Shown: piece after piece, positions 9,801 through 25,200 of the stretch
How the letters are laid out: each line of letters starts with the position of its first letter
Numbering within the stretch: the stretch's first letter is position 1
Source of the DNA: Scatophagus argus
Lineage: Eukaryota > Chordata > Actinopteri > Scatophagidae
Direction of reading: 5' to 3'
Assembly: GCF_020382885.2 (NCBI RefSeq)
Contig: NC_058502.1
Span: forward strand, 4,690,001-4,754,000
Length of the DNA: 64,000 bases
Notes under the pieces: generated by a model
Databases searched by the model: none
What the model saw: only the letters and a program-made list of their open reading frames with translations
Told to the model about the DNA's origin: nothing
Translations under genes and position numbers: made by a program

Positions 9801-12800
9801 CTGTAGGTTTTACAACTCGCGAAAGCTGTGACTATGTTTTACAGCATGCAATATTAATGAGAGAGCTGATCACTCAAATCAGCAAAGATAAACTCAAAGT
9901 CCTTGTACAACAGTGAAAGAAGATATAAATGTTAGAGCTCTTTTCCACAATTTTTCTATTTAATTATTATTTTAATGACTTCCAAGATTTAGGAGGCAAT
10001 AAAGAGCTGAGAGAAACTCCCGGGTGCAAAGTCCCTACATATAGAGATATGAGCATTTATGATCTTTCACTGTAGTTTAACTTTCAAGACAATGATGTAT
10101 TGACACTGAGAATCATGGGTATGTTTTGTATCACTTATCACTTATCACTTAAGAGTTGGTGAATTTCCCCATCATGTATTCAGTTCACAAAGTGGACCTT
10201 TTTCACTACTCAGAGCAGCTGTGTATTTGTGCTATTAATCATCTTTATTGCAGAAAATGATCTTCAAATCATACTTAATGCTAATGGACACTGCTACAGC
10301 TGCTTAAAAATAAGAGCCTGCAGTGCAGGGACATTAGTTCCAGCAAACATTAAGGTGCTGAATGACTGTTGTTCATAACAACTCAGCACACCCTGCATTC
10401 ACATAATAAATGCACTTATCAGTCCAAACTATGGGTATGAATTAAGACCTAGAAAGATGACTTCTGAATAATGCCAAGCAATTACTAAGGCATTATTTTA
10501 GTCAAATAAGTGAAGTTCCTCTGAGTGAACTGCATGCTCTGCTGTCACACCAACATATAAACTGTCAAAGTGGCACTCCAAAATTCAAACACTGAATTTC
10601 GAGTAAGGCAATTTTGAGAAAGTAGTTCTGAAATACGATAAAGCTGTGATCAAATTTGGGATAGCAGTCAAAACACTAATATCATATCAGCACTTATGCA
10701 GTCTCGTTAGTCCGTAGACTACCAATCCAACTCCACTGAGGCTCTTAAATCGAAACTCAGAGCTCATTTACTTGCCTTGATTTTCAGTTATATTTCAGTT
10801 ATATATTTATATATATTCTTTCATTACTTCAGCTGTGAGTGTTTCTCCTTTGCTCTCACTCAAATCAAGATCTAAAGATGGAGGGTGTCAAACATTGTGC
10901 AGATTGTAAAGCCCACTGAGCAAATATGATTTGTGATCTTGGGCAATATAAATAAAACTGACTAGACTTGACATAGTCCAGAATAAAGCTGTAAAATCTA
11001 GCAAGGGTAGTTCCCCACACCAGTAGAGTCTGTTGCATACCTTTAAAGTCCACCTCTCCGTTCCCGTCTGTGTCAAATATGTCGATGACCCTCTGGACCA
11101 GTGGGTTCTGTTGGAGCTCCGGCAGTGACATGAACTCCTCCACACTGAGTGAGCCAGAGTTATCTAGGTCGAGTTTCTTAAATCTCTTTCCTAGCCTCTT
11201 AATCTCATCAGCATCAACTGGAGACAAAAAGAAAGACAGGGAGAAGATCCAGATGAGATATTTACATTTGTTTTGTGGACATCCAGCTGATGTTGTTATC
11301 CATTTCCTAGATCATCACAACGGTGAAGAGCAAATTGTACTGGGGTCAGATGCATGGTGTCCAGATAGACCCGAAACTCAGAACAACCACTGATACTAGG
11401 ACAATGGAAAAAAAATGAGCAGAAAACAGCAGGGAGGAAATGAGCCTTTGCATTTTCCACCTGCGGTAACATTCTTCCAAGATGGATGAAGAATCACATA
11501 CAATATGCCAGTGGATGTTTATGTCAAATATAATTATCCCTTTGCTAACACCTGCATGAACAGTAGTCGTAAATTTTAGTAGCCACCACTTGCAACTAGG
11601 TCAAGGACACCACTTCTGGCCTGCACAGGACTGAGCCAACCACTGAAAGCTGCAGACACACAGTACATTTTGTTCTGCTGTTCTCCAAAGAAAAACTGAA
11701 CTGGGTCCCACTATTAAAAAAGCTCCAGTTGCTAGACTGCAAACATTACATTCAGGCAACAGCTTTGATAATACTGCTGTGAATCTAAAATAGAAGAAAG
11801 AAAGCTGAAATGAAAGGGTGGAGGAGAAGGAGCAACACAGGAAGTATCAGAGAGACAGGGGCAAATGCATAAAACTTCTTGAAAACTTACAGCCTATGTT
11901 GTCTATTGGTGCTTTTTTAGCAGAAGGCGTCCGGATCTTTCGTTCTCCTGCCATCAGTAACAGCCTTAAGTCTCTGACCAATGTACAATTGCAAGGAGTA
12001 ATCCATAAGCAATAACAAAGCCAGTTGTTAATTACTGTATAAGCTTATTCAGTCACATGATCCCATTGGCCAACCATGAACTACTACTATGCCTGCTTTA
12101 ATCTGGGGTCCTAAATAACATGGGCTATCAATTTATCTTAACACATAGCTGACAGAGGGGAGGTGGTGTGACACATTTATGACACTAAGAATTCAGTTCA
12201 GTCCAGCTCTGATCAGGTTTACTGACCTCCATGAGGGAAGCCGTTTCAGATAAGTGACAGGAAAAGACTGCGAAGTTGATTTACAATGTGAGCTACGATG
12301 GTACATCAGCACAGAGTAGGGAAAAAAGCTAAAACTTAAGTCAGCCAGTGGGCTGACATCAGATTTATTTTACACTGCACCTGACAAATGTTCACGTCAG
12401 CCTATTGGTGTTAATTACAAGTAGGACAAGACGGAATGTATCATATGAACCTTGGATGTCTGTACTCCCAACAAGACAACCTGAAGCAACTGCATGTTAT
12501 CCCATCTTTCCGCTTCTTATTACAGGATGCAGAGAGAGAACGAGAGAGAGAGCTGGAGGGGTGTGGGCTGTGTTTTGGGTTTCAACATTCGGACATGCTG
12601 TGCTACATCAGCTCGATGACTAATCAAAGTGTGAGTGTGGTGGAGCAGTAGGGGAGGAATGAGAGAGAGAGAGTGAGAAAGGAAAAGAAAAAGTTGGGAT
12701 GGACACAATCACAGCAGCAGCAGACACTTGTGCTGGTTGGAGGGCCTAACAGTAAAGTACAGTGTAATCTGTCCAATCTGCTGTCCATTAATTTCTGTCC

Positions 12801-13214
12801 CTGGTATAACATAAACATGAGAGAGGTTAGGTTATAAATGTGACAGAATTAATCACCAGTTATTTACTGATTAATTCATCTTTTAAGTCATCTTTAAGTA
12901 AAATGGCAAAAATCACTCGTTCCAACTTCTCAGAGGTGGATTTTTGCTGACCTTCTTTGTTTCTATGATAGTAAACTGAATACATTGTGATTGGTTGTAA
13001 GAACAAAAGCAAGACCTTTGATCACTTCAACTTGAGCTATCAGAATTGTGATGATTTTTTTTCTCCACTGTTTTCTGATCATATGATTAATTAAGCAGGC
13101 AAAGTAATCAAAACAGAAAAGACTGTTAGCTGCGGAACCTGTATAATAAAGTAGCAGTAGCAGTTACATAAAAGCTGAACTTCAAACAAGAACACAAACT
13201 GTTAAATACAGTAC

Positions 13215-13267
<53 letters not shown>

Positions 13268-16200
13268 TGTTTGCAGCTGATGATAACGCTGATGGCTTGA
13301 CTGGCAACCTGAATTCATTCACATCCTGTTGTTCTTTGATGAATAATGTTCTTACTAATCTTCAGCATTAACATTAACCACTGGTAAATTATGCCTGTGT
13401 GCTGTGCAAGCACTTGGCAAATTAAATTGGTGATGCAGAAAAGCCATGCAGCCTGTTGATTAATAAACAGCTTTTTTGTCTTCTGCATCTCTAGGCAGCA
13501 CAGCAACTCAGTGCACAACGGATGTTTGTTGCACTGCGTCTCATTTCCATGATTTTTGCACACATTAGGTAGGTTGTGTCGCTGGTTCTTGGCCTGTTTT
13601 TACATGTCTGACAACCCCTGACACATGATGAATCAGTACTTTAGCAAAATCTGATATATGCCGCAGGGTTTCTGTGTCTGATACGTGTGAGTTACCAGAG
13701 CTGAGCACACGGCTGTCCTCTGACACAAAACACTTCCTTATCAGCAGCCTCCTGTTTCCTGTTCACAGCACATGACACCAGCCTGGCTCACAGGGGTTTA
13801 ATGGGGGGTTTCAGTGCTACAGATAATTACCATGCGGGGTCTAGTGCCCAGTATAAACTCAAAGCACACTGCCGCACACTAAAGTTATAAATGTATTTAT
13901 GATTTAATGTTCAGCTTTTTTCTGACACACTTCCACAGCCCACATTCTGCAATGGTCCTTTTGTTCGCCAATGACTTCATAATAAAAAAGCACTTCTCAA
14001 CAATTATCAGGATGCCATTTTCAGGACTGCCAAATGACGAGAGAGGGGATAGCTCAGGTACTAGAGAGTGAACAGGTCAACTTGAACTAGTCAGAGCCCA
14101 ATCTATATGGCTCAAAAGATTGAAAATGGCAAAACATTTATAAGATTCTGCTTGTAGTTCAACTGGAGCTCCAATAATTAGTTGATTAATTGATCGACAA
14201 AAAATGAGCTGCCAGCTATTTTGATAATCAATGAATCATTAATTGGAAAATGTCAAACATTTGCTGGTTCCAGCTGCTTAAATGTCTGGGTTTGCTGCTT
14301 TTCTCTGTCATTTATAATCTAGTTTACAAGAGTCTTGGTTGAGGACTGTTGGTTGGATACAAGGCAGATCAGTGAGTAATGAAAATACACATTGATTCAA
14401 TAGCTACAAAAAGCACAGAATTCCAAAATGCATGGGGTACCAGCTGCTTGAATAAAAACATTTGCTGGATTTTATAGCTGTGACGGTTATTTTTTAGTAC
14501 TTTTGACATTTATAAACCCAAACAATTAATCAGCAAATCAAGGAAATGATTGGTCAATGAAAATAATAATACTCTTAGTTGTAAAAATAGGCATGCACTT
14601 TAAACTGGCTCTCTGTCACAATTTAACTTCTTTTGGTTGCTACACAGTCAGGTCAGTGGGATAAGCTGAAAAATCATTCTGACATTTACAACGCATAACA
14701 AACTTTGCTGCAGTCGCTGAGCAGGGAACATCTGAGCGCTGTGCCCAGATCCCTTCCTGCTGTCTGGAGCTGCCAAGTGAGGAGGTACATGTATTATTCA
14801 TGGCAGCAAGGACAACAGCTTTCTCACAGTCTGAGTCCCTCTCCCAGTCTCAAACCAACAAGTCTCAAGTCTGCCACCATCACAGACAAACGTGGCTCCC
14901 AGTGGAGCCAAATAAAACTCATGATTAAGACTTTTACTACAGCAATTAGGTTAACTGACCAATCCAGCATATCGCTTGTGCAGAAAACTGTTATGACCAA
15001 GAGATAAGTATTCCTGAATCATACCATAGCTGGAGGTTTATGACTCTACAGAAAAACACCAGAGAAGCTAATGAGGTTCTCTGATGTAACTATCACCATC
15101 ATCTCATGCTTTCATGCAAACTCTTCCCACTGAGTGCAGTGAAAAGAAATAATTCCTAGATCACCAGCTTTACAAGCATCGACTGCCATCCTCCTTTACA
15201 GATGCCAAAATGTGGTGCGATGACAGGTACCAAAAACTGCCCAACAAATACAGGAACAGAGTCCAACTGGAAAGTGTCACTGTCTTAAGAGGATAGCTGT
15301 GTCACTGAGAAGGCCATGCTTGACGAAAAAATGCCTGGCACAAATATGAGAGCCAGGAACGACAGGTACAAGGTGGTCTTATTTTTTAAAAATCTCACTA
15401 ACATCTGTACATTCAGCTACAGACAGGAGGGAAAAATACTGTTACAGCAAAGGTGACAGGTTTCTGCACATCTTCGTGCGCATAAAATATAAAACCTGCA
15501 TAACACATTCTGTTCTAGCTGATCAACAGCCTCCTCCATGACCCTCTCTTGCACAATAGGAGGAGGCAGACGTGTTTTTAACCCCAGCATCAGGCCATGG
15601 CCTGTGTGTTTGAGCCTTTGGCAGAGGAGACAGCTGTGATGATGTGGGCGATTTTGCAAACCGACACATATATATGCACATCTCTGTTCCACATCGCTTG
15701 TAAGGATATGGATCAAGTTACAGTAGAGCCACAGGATTTAAATGATAGTGCAATTGACTAAGATCACCCAATAACCTATATTTACATTTGCGTTAAAGAT
15801 TCTGAGTGTAACTTACACTTCACAGGAGGAGAAATGGATGGGGTTTTAATATAATATTACAGAGCTATGTGCGTTCTCTTACTTTCATTTGTATTAAAAA
15901 AAAGCTGAATAATACACCCAGGGATTCATTTTTCATTTAATGCAACATTCAAGGGAAAACTATCCAAAAATAAATGGTTTTCGGATAAGGCTGCACAGTC
16001 ATAGAGGCTCCTCACACTGCTATGCTAATGAGCAGCTCTGAGGGAGACCCAATGTAACTGTGAGATGATTATGATAATCTCATATACTCCGCCGCAAAGT
16101 ACAACACACAGAGACACACACTTTCATAAGCACTGCATGCACCCTCAACTGTGTTACTAGGCAACTGGAACCTGTTAGCCCCCAAGTTAGCCCACACACA

Positions 16201-19200
16201 CACACACACACACACACACAAGAATGAGAAACATTTCAACAATTGTTCATAAGGTGTGTATACAACAAAATATATGCATATGCATGTCATAAGTGTTTGA
16301 TTGTGTACAGGAAGTTCACACTAAGTCTGTCACAAACACATAAGCATCAATTTACAATTACAACTATGTCATCACGACCGATTCCTGTGCAGCTGCTTGG
16401 ATCGAAAACGTAGCCATTTTTGCTTTAGTACAACCAGAATAAGAATTGTTTAATCAAGTGCCAATGTCAGTACCAGTGTTTCTGTAAGTGGTCCAACCTG
16501 TCAACAACCTCATTTCAGGGCAGCATCTCTGACCGCCACACTAAATCTTCTGCTTAACCCTGCAATATTACCAGTACCACAGTTAACAGTCAGCTAGCTC
16601 AAGCTAACCATTAAACAGCAGCACAGCTGTGTGAACAGAAAATCTTCTAAGTGCAACTGGCTTTTGCTCCCCATTTTTGTTTAATTATAAAACACAATGT
16701 TCCCAAAATGTCATTAATGACTTTGTCCTCTTAAGTACATTCAGCCATCAAATGGTTCACCCTGCACATTAATGGGGACATGTGACTGCATTAACACAGG
16801 GAATCTGCACTGAGACAAGCAGGGGAGGGAGTGATATACAAAGCAAAAATCAGCTGGTATGTTACTGATAATTGCAGCCTAGACCCTGTTGTATACAGCT
16901 AACCAAACACACAAGATAAGGTGTGAGGGTGCATTAACATGAGAAGGTTACACGAACAGCTCCGTAATTACATGAGTGTGATACATGACACTGTGCCAGT
17001 TAGCACAATAGTGTTGTGCTGAGACAATGAGGGTGGAGCGTCATCTAAGGAATATATTTATATAAGTGTGTCCAGATAAAAAAAAAAAACAAAAAAAAAA
17101 AAACAAAACAAAACTGCATACAATCATGAAAAAGGAACTCACAAATCAGACTGGTGGCCATGAGTTGAACTGCTTAGCTGCATTACATCTAGGACTCTAC
17201 AGTACAGGAGTTTTATAAAGTTGTAAAAAAAAAAAAAAAAAAAAAAAAACCCAACCCTGATGATGTCATAATTTGCATGAAAAGGTTAAACGTAGAGATG
17301 CTACTGAGCTGCATCACGGGAAGTTCAGGATCTAACATTTTTTTTTCACGATTTGAGAGTATCTCAGCCTCTGCTTGCTTCCATTTTAACAATTCCCCTG
17401 AGTTCCCTGACATTACTGCAACAAAGTGCAACTGTAAATTTCTCTTTTGTGTAATTCATTTTTATAATAATTGAGAATAATTGTTCTTTTTTTCCCCATC
17501 CAAAGAAAAATTATTGTTCCAACGCTCTAACCCCCAAAGTGAAGAATAGTGCTGCATTAGTTAAAACTGTGATTCCTGTTCAAATTCAAACACAGGCAGC
17601 TTGGTATTTGGTTTTCATCAGGTAGCCACAGAACAGGCTCCAGTTTACCTGTGAATCTGGAAATCAGGAAATCATTTCTGAGACTGAAAAAAGATAAGCG
17701 CACACACAAACACACACCTTCTCTCTCACTCCCTCAGTCTTATCTCACGTAGGCCTCTGGGAAGAGAGGCCATACAGCTGAGTGTGTGTACTACAGAGGA
17801 GGGCTCCAGCACTCGGTGCATTAGGCTGATTGCTCTGCCTGCTCTGATAATGTACAGCTTGTCTGCACAGACCAAACTGAGGACGAAGCAGGGCAGTGCA
17901 CCAATGGTGCATATATTTATAGCCATGCCGTCATCAGAAAACCCCCGACTCACCCCTCCTACAGAGGATCTGGCTGCCGCCCTCAGGGAAACCCCTAGCA
18001 ACAAGGAACTCCAGCGAGTCACCCGCCGTTTATTTTGGGTGGCTGCAGACAGGCCTGCGATGGTTTCAGGCTTGCTACTGTGTTTCTCTATGAGAGCGTG
18101 ATGGGTTGAGGAGGTTGTCTATGTGTGGGGTGAAGAGAGTGGCGGAACAGAGTGGGCATGTGCATGCACTTTAGCAGAGTGTGTATGGGAGTGTGTGTGT
18201 GTGTGTGTGTGGAGGTGTGTTTCTGTGCGATTTGTGAGTCTAATTATGCACGCTCCCACAAGTAGGCCATTAAATTTTGCCCGATCTAAGTTCAGCTAAA
18301 CCAGCTGGGGTGAGACGCTGCACTGATAAGAGGATACTGGCGTTTAGAAAAATCCATCCTCCAGCATTGAATAATGAGAGATACTAAAAGACACACTCCT
18401 CCTCTTGATCTTTGGATATCAGTTAAGAACTGTCTAGTGACTGGTAGACTTTGCTGGTTCCTGTCTCATTGAGGGCGGTAATAGCTGGTGCAACACCGTG
18501 AATCTATCTGACCAGCAGGCCAGAGCTAATTTCTTCACAGCCAATTCCTGCCTGTCCAAGCAGTTGATGAGCTGAACAGCTGCTCTGTCAGCAGAGGGTG
18601 AGAGAGAGAGAGACAGAGGCAGAAAGCCAAAGAAAGACCAAGACAGACAGAGGGAGAGAGAGAGAGAGGCAAAAAAGTCCATTTTTGATTCAATATGTAC
18701 CCATTAAACCTTGTCTTTAAGCAATTTTTGAGTTTTTCTATTGGTTTAGTCACTGGTTCATTTAATATTGTAAAAAAAATATCTGTCTTTTTGAGTTTAA
18801 ATTAAGCGATTTGATGTTTTTGCATTTCTGACAATGCAAAGCAGAAGACAGGCACTGAGCAGAGAGGAAGAAAAACAAACAGTGGTGAATAAGTAAAGAC
18901 AGCAAGAGAGAGCGATATAGACTGGCAGACAGCTGGAGAGACACTGTAGGTATCTTAGACTGAATATGGAGATCCCTAATGGGTTGAGTTCAGGGTCATG
19001 CATCATCCAAATCCACGTCCCCTTACTATGGTGGCATAATCCTGGGGAGGGAATGCCTGGAAGGCCTGGCAGGCCAAGGTCCTGTCCCCCATGATGCTAC
19101 AGTAGTCCAGTCTAAGTATGGTCAAGCCACAATGTGTCTCCGCCCACTCCAATGAGAAGTGTCATTTTGAATATATTTGTGTCTGTATGTGTGTCTTGGT

Positions 19201-22200
19201 TAGGTTATTTTGCAACACAACACAAACAGGTGATGTTTAAACTTAAAAGAGTTCAAACATGTACCAACCAAGTCCTAGTAGCACAGTCAATATGTAGTAC
19301 AGTCCCTTAAGATACAATGCACATCAATTATTGACAGAAAAAGCAGGTCTGTATTTGGAAACAATTCATCTATAGGGTTTCTCAGCAGGAAAAAAAAAAC
19401 AAATTTAGTCAATAAGATTAAAGATCTCTAAGATTAAATCCAAGCAGATATAATCCAAGACCATGGCTCATAATTAGCATTAACATTAAAGATATTTTAC
19501 TGCATAGTTGCCCCTTACTACATCTTTTTATCTGCAGCACCAAACATCTCAACAACTAACTTCTAAGCTCTGGTGTCACAGCAGTTATTCTGAGACATGA
19601 TGAGGTCAATCTAAACAGCGACACTGTTCCTGAAGTACGGCTACACTACAGAAGGACCTGCTGTGGTCTCAGTGCTCATTAAACAGTGGGGCCATTTCAG
19701 TCTGGTTCTTAACAACCTCACAGTGCAAATCAGGCAATTAGCACCACAGCGGGCAGTGAGAAATCTGCATCTCTGAGGACTTTTCAACAACGCAAGCCTG
19801 AGTTGATGTATCATCAGGTAGGGAAGGTGAAGGAGGCGGACAAAGAAGAAATGTGAGTCATATCCTCAGCTCTCCTCCTCCTCCTCCTCCTGAGAGCGCA
19901 AGGATGTCTACTGGGCAGGCATCTCATAAACATGACAAAGAACATAAAGAGAGTTTGATTCCAAGATGAAATCTTCAATTTTAGAACCACAACATTTATA
20001 CAAAAAAAAGCATGAAAGAAAACACAAGGAGAATTTAAGTGAATACAATGAAACTAAAATTTGTTTTAAGAGCAACAGATAATGTCATCACACGGGTGAA
20101 TTTAATGGATAAAATCATTTATATGTAATTTCATGCTTCGTTAGTCATATGTAGTGTGATATAGTACATTATCCAGAAATTTAACTGACAGATAAACCAA
20201 CCAGATGACAATCATGTTTTTCAGAAAAGTTAGTGATTAGACATAAGATAAGCCTGCTGTCTGATCTAATCACCATCATAAAAATCTAGAAAATTTTAAT
20301 CAGAATATACACAGCAAGCACTGTACTCATCTTCTGGGCAAAACCCTGCAAATGGCGAACTATCATTTGTGTGAGCGGGGAAAGCAAAAATTGAAAATAC
20401 TTACAATGCGAGCACATCTCCAGGGGGTAGCTGGCTTCATTTCCCTGAACAAAGAGACAAACAGACGTGTCAATTTATGTTGGAACTGGATACATCACAA
20501 TAGTACAGAAACTACCTCAGTTTATATGTAGTATATCTGCAGTTTCAGTAGAAACCCATTACATCTGTTAAGTTTATTTAAAATAGGATGGCAGTGAATA
20601 GCAACCAGGGACAGACTGATTATTGGAACTGGTATTGAGCATTTTTCCATTTATCAGTATCATCTGTTTCACCAGAGATTGAAGTTAATTGTCATGTTTA
20701 ATCCTCTTTGTCTGCTTCTGCTGTGCATTGTGTAGTTGCATCTTTCAACAGAGATGAAAAGGAAACAAGATGGCTCCCTCCTTATAGTATGCTGGCATGC
20801 TGGTTTTGTCAGTATGAACACATGTAGCTCATTAAAAATCATTGCAGACCAAACAAGCATTTTTAGACTGTTTTCTACAGAACTCGCAGTTGCTTCCTTG
20901 TTCGTCAATCAATGGCACCAACCGGGAAAGCTAAAAGACAATAGGGCCTGTTGATCTGTGGTGAGCACAACATCCATGTTCATGCTGCACATTTTCTCAA
21001 CAACAGGAATGATGCAGACAACAAAGAGCATTCAGCTGTCTTCTGTGCTTGAATATTTAGAGATGTAATGATATCTGTAGAAACAGGCTGCTGGTATTTT
21101 AAAACCTGATGATGAGGTTTTGTTTTTTTTAATTATTGGGAAGTTACATCCTGCCAATAGACAGAAACAGGCAGGACCGTAAATTTAATGGCTTAGACTC
21201 TGGACCGTTGAGTCTACTGTTCAATAAAACTGTCTTAACTTCAGCCAGTATGTGTAACACTCTGTCAATAGATGTTGAAATGTGGTATTGTGCATTCCTG
21301 AACGAAGTCACGGTCTTCTGGTTTTCTTAGCTCCTGTGTCGGGCAGGAGGAAGGATGGTGCTCTGTTGGTATTACAGAATGAAAAAGCCTAAGTTGAGTC
21401 ATGCATTAAGGCTTTTTGAAATCGTTTGTGAAGGTTTTCATCAAACTCGACAATCTTTCAGCACGATGCTTCCCTGATCTTCAAAGTAAAACATCTTCAT
21501 TATCTAGAAATCGCTGATGTGAATTCTTCAGATAGTTTGCATGCAAATGTGTCCTTCATGTCCTGCAGCAGAGACAAGAATTCATCCCACAAGTTAGTAC
21601 TTTATGTTTACAGCTAAAGTTTTTACTAGTTTGGATTTGGAACTGCATAATAACATTTTTGCATATTTCAATGGGAACACCAAAGGATACTGGTTTAAAT
21701 ACCACACTTATGATACACAGCGTTGTATGGGCAACATGACTGAAACTAATATGTGACAATGCTAAGTATCTTAGGGCAAAAAAAAAAAAAAAGTTTACTC
21801 AGTTTTTCTAAAAAAAAGACACTAAAAAATGTTAACACTAAAATTAAAACTCATAGATATACATGCAAATGTTTTAACGCAATTATCCACAGGCCATTTT
21901 GAGGCCCTAACACAAATACACTGGGGTGAAATGTGGACGAGGAGGTAACTGCATGCACTTTGATAAATACAAGCCACTTACAGCAGTTTTGGTGAACATT
22001 TCAAAATAATATAATAATACTTCAATCAAACCCCTTGCGGCTGATTGCTATTTATATATGCAGCCTCTTTCATATCGTGCATCATGCATTGCATGACATC
22101 AAATTTTCCAGCAGAACGCAAAGGCTCTTTAAATGAACCATACTATCCTGTCCTGTGCGTGTGTGTGTTATTGACTCATGTTCAGCAGTCACATCCGCAT

Positions 22201-25200
22201 CCCCTCTAACATCGCAGTGTCCACTGAGTCTGCGTCCAATCGCTGGCAGAGTGAGGCTGGACGCTCACATGGGAACCAGTGAGGAGTCCCTGTTGCAGAG
22301 GGGTGGGGGTGATGCGATGGGGATTCTGCAGAGAGAGAATGATGCCCCGAGCCAGCATGTAATCGACCGGAATTGTCCTGCAGTTCCGTTGAGGAATACC
22401 AAAGTGTGATCTTGCTCGGCAAACTGGAAACCGAGTACCTACGGCCAGAGTTGGTACACCAGGAAACCAGCTACCACCTTTTTGGCCAAACGTTTCTGAA
22501 AATCGTGTCTTTCAAATTAGCAGAACCATAGCCGTCTGCAGTATCTTTATTCATGCTAGTACTAGAAGCCCGAGTCAGAATTTGCAGTCAGAGGTCCACA
22601 AAAGTCTTAACAAAGAGCGGATTTATCCCAGGAATGAACTGATTAATTCAAATCAAAAACTAAGGCATATGAACTTTGACTGCACAAGATAACCACACAG
22701 AGAATACTCCAAAAAAGTTCTCCTTACAGCGTAACTTAATATGATTCTGATATTGAAATTTTTCTTTCCAAATGTGTATATACTACGATTATCAGATGAG
22801 GAAAATTTTGAAAAATGTTGATTGACTTTGACTGTCTTGCTTGTTTGCCAGTGTGAGTACAACAAAAACAAATTTCCTGCAGTGGTTAAGACCAAAGAAA
22901 TAATCTCACCCAAAGAATATAAGTAACACAACATGAATGAGAAGAGGTGCCCTTCATGTTGACATCCAAACACACTATACACACTCACCTGTCTTAAAAA
23001 AAAGTGGCAGTTATGTCATCTACTGGCTTATCACTGTGCTGCCATACCACAGCAGACTTACCTCCGAGAAGTTGTGGTATTTTAAGAGCAGCGAGGAAAA
23101 AGAGGTGACACAGGATTAGCCAGGAGAGCGACTTAGCATTTGACACCCTATTAGGAGAGCGGAGTCAGCCACTAGTGAAGTGATCGGAGGTTGACATATA
23201 CATGGCTTTCCTTTATGAAACAACAAGCTGACTGTGTCTGAGAACGGCTAGTTTAATGGATTGAATTCCAGTGCAGCTCAGTGCGTAGTGCATGACTCCA
23301 CCATTACTGGGGTTGGGTTTCCCATTTGCCTGTGTGGCTCAGAGGGAATAGTGACAATGTGATACTTTATCGATCCCTGTAGGGAAAAGTCTTTTTGTTT
23401 GCTCCCCTCCACAAAACTTGCTTGGTGACCAAGCAGCATTGCAAGAGCTGTAGAGATACAGTGACTCACTAAAGGAAGCTTGCATTCAAGGCGGTGTCCT
23501 GGTGTCCTGCAGTTCAAGGACAGGCTCTCAATGACCCTCACCATGCTACATGAGACTTCCATTATTGTTCACACCTTTATTTTGGTTCCCTATGGTAGCA
23601 CTAAAGAAAATTAATTCTTTGTTGTATTTTACTTATAATCCATTTAGGACCCATTGTGACTTTTTCCAAATGAACCAAGAGTTACAAACATCGCACCAGA
23701 GATCACTGTTGGGTAGACTGAGACCCTTGTCTTATGCTTGTCCAAAAATATTTCAAAGAATTTGAGTCATAGTGTTTTCCAATGCACAAATGTTTTAACA
23801 GTCAAATAATATACTCCAGAGTTCATTTTAACTACAAGGGCATTTGTCTTTAGTTGACAAGTCAGTGACATGCCAACATGTTTAGTAGGTCGGTTTGGCT
23901 TCACAAAAGTAACACACCATCATGCAGTCCAGAAAAATGTAGGCTCCTAAAGGTTCAGTGTGCAAATTTACAGATGTGGTGGATTGCAACCACATGAACA
24001 TTCCACGTCGCATCCTCCCCTATGATGACAACTAAAAATGTGGTAGTCCCTCTCTAGAGCCAGTGGTTTGTGGTTGGTTTGTTCATTCTGGGCTACTGTA
24101 GAGACATAAACAGTCTAACAGTTTCTATGCTCATGTCACGATCCACCTGCTGACCATTTGTATTGTTTACCCTACTTGCACTACTTCCACTCTGTACTAC
24201 CTCACTTTTGTACTACCTCCAAAACCATATTTATTTTACTTATTTTACTTTGTTTCACCTTATTCTATTTTATTTTTAATATTATATGCTACTCGTTCTT
24301 ACGTTCTACGTATGCACCAATCACCAAGACAAATTCCAGGTAATGTGAAACCTCTTTACTTACATGGCAATAAAGACAATTTTGATTCTGATTCTGAATA
24401 CACATGTGGCTTCAGATGATTATACACCAATTAAAACATGATTATAAATATTATGATGCAATTTCTGCCCCTAAATCCTACACACTGGACCTTTAAAGCC
24501 CAATGCATCAAAAGCATGAACAGATAATATATCTTTATGTAAATTGCAAATATCAGGGAAGGCTTGGAGGCATCACTGCCTTTAAGATGCATCCATTCTC
24601 TATACCAGTTATCCGTCAGGATCGTTGGCGCTGGAGCCTATCCCAGATGACTATGGGCAAGAGGAAGGGTACACCCTAGACTGGTCGGCAGTCAATCACA
24701 GGGCTGACACACAAAGACAGACTACCACACATGCAACCCTGCCGCCCACTGCCTTTAAGATTTCTTTCATATCTGAAACAACAGAGTGACTTCAGGGTCC
24801 AAATGAAAACTTATAAAAGAATAAAATAAAATAGGAAGTAGATGTACGAGAGGAAAAATCTCATCAAATTCACTGTTCAGGCAAATAACCATTTTAAAAC
24901 ATGTGTTTTCTGTACTGATGCCTATCCTTTATGACATCTTATGATACATTTGTCTTAGCTTACAAAGGTGGATAAAAAAAAAATACCCAAACAACATTCT
25001 GGGTAAATGAATGTTAGGTGTGCATGCTCTCAGCTACATCACTGTCATTTAAGTACTAACTGTAGGGTCCCTGGAGGTCAAGACACTTACAGCAAAGCAG
25101 ATTTGTTGTTGAGGATTACAGGTTTACTAAGGCCTGCCTTGGATTCACCGGTGCTGCTAGTGAGGGGTCAGGAGTAAGTCTTGACTTGTCTTCTGTAACA

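Larger units (their letters stand above)
11218..20404 (-). other. ppp3r1: ppp3r1 intron 2, 9.2 kb
   Basis: Holds two palindromic MITE-like copies (12838-13135, 14158-14585), a (TA)n tract, several CA/GA microsatellites, a poly(A) run, and a higher-GC segment at about 17750-18070 that might be a conserved element. X-box matches at 16153-16165 and 17988-18002 are listed separately. No coding exon was recognised. Confidence 0.75.

Noticed and set aside
10865..11227. Calcineurin-B-like open frame starting [10 protein letters not shown] and running 120 codons
   Set aside because: It reads through exon 3 into introns at both ends. The true exon is 11041-11217; the Met is intronic.
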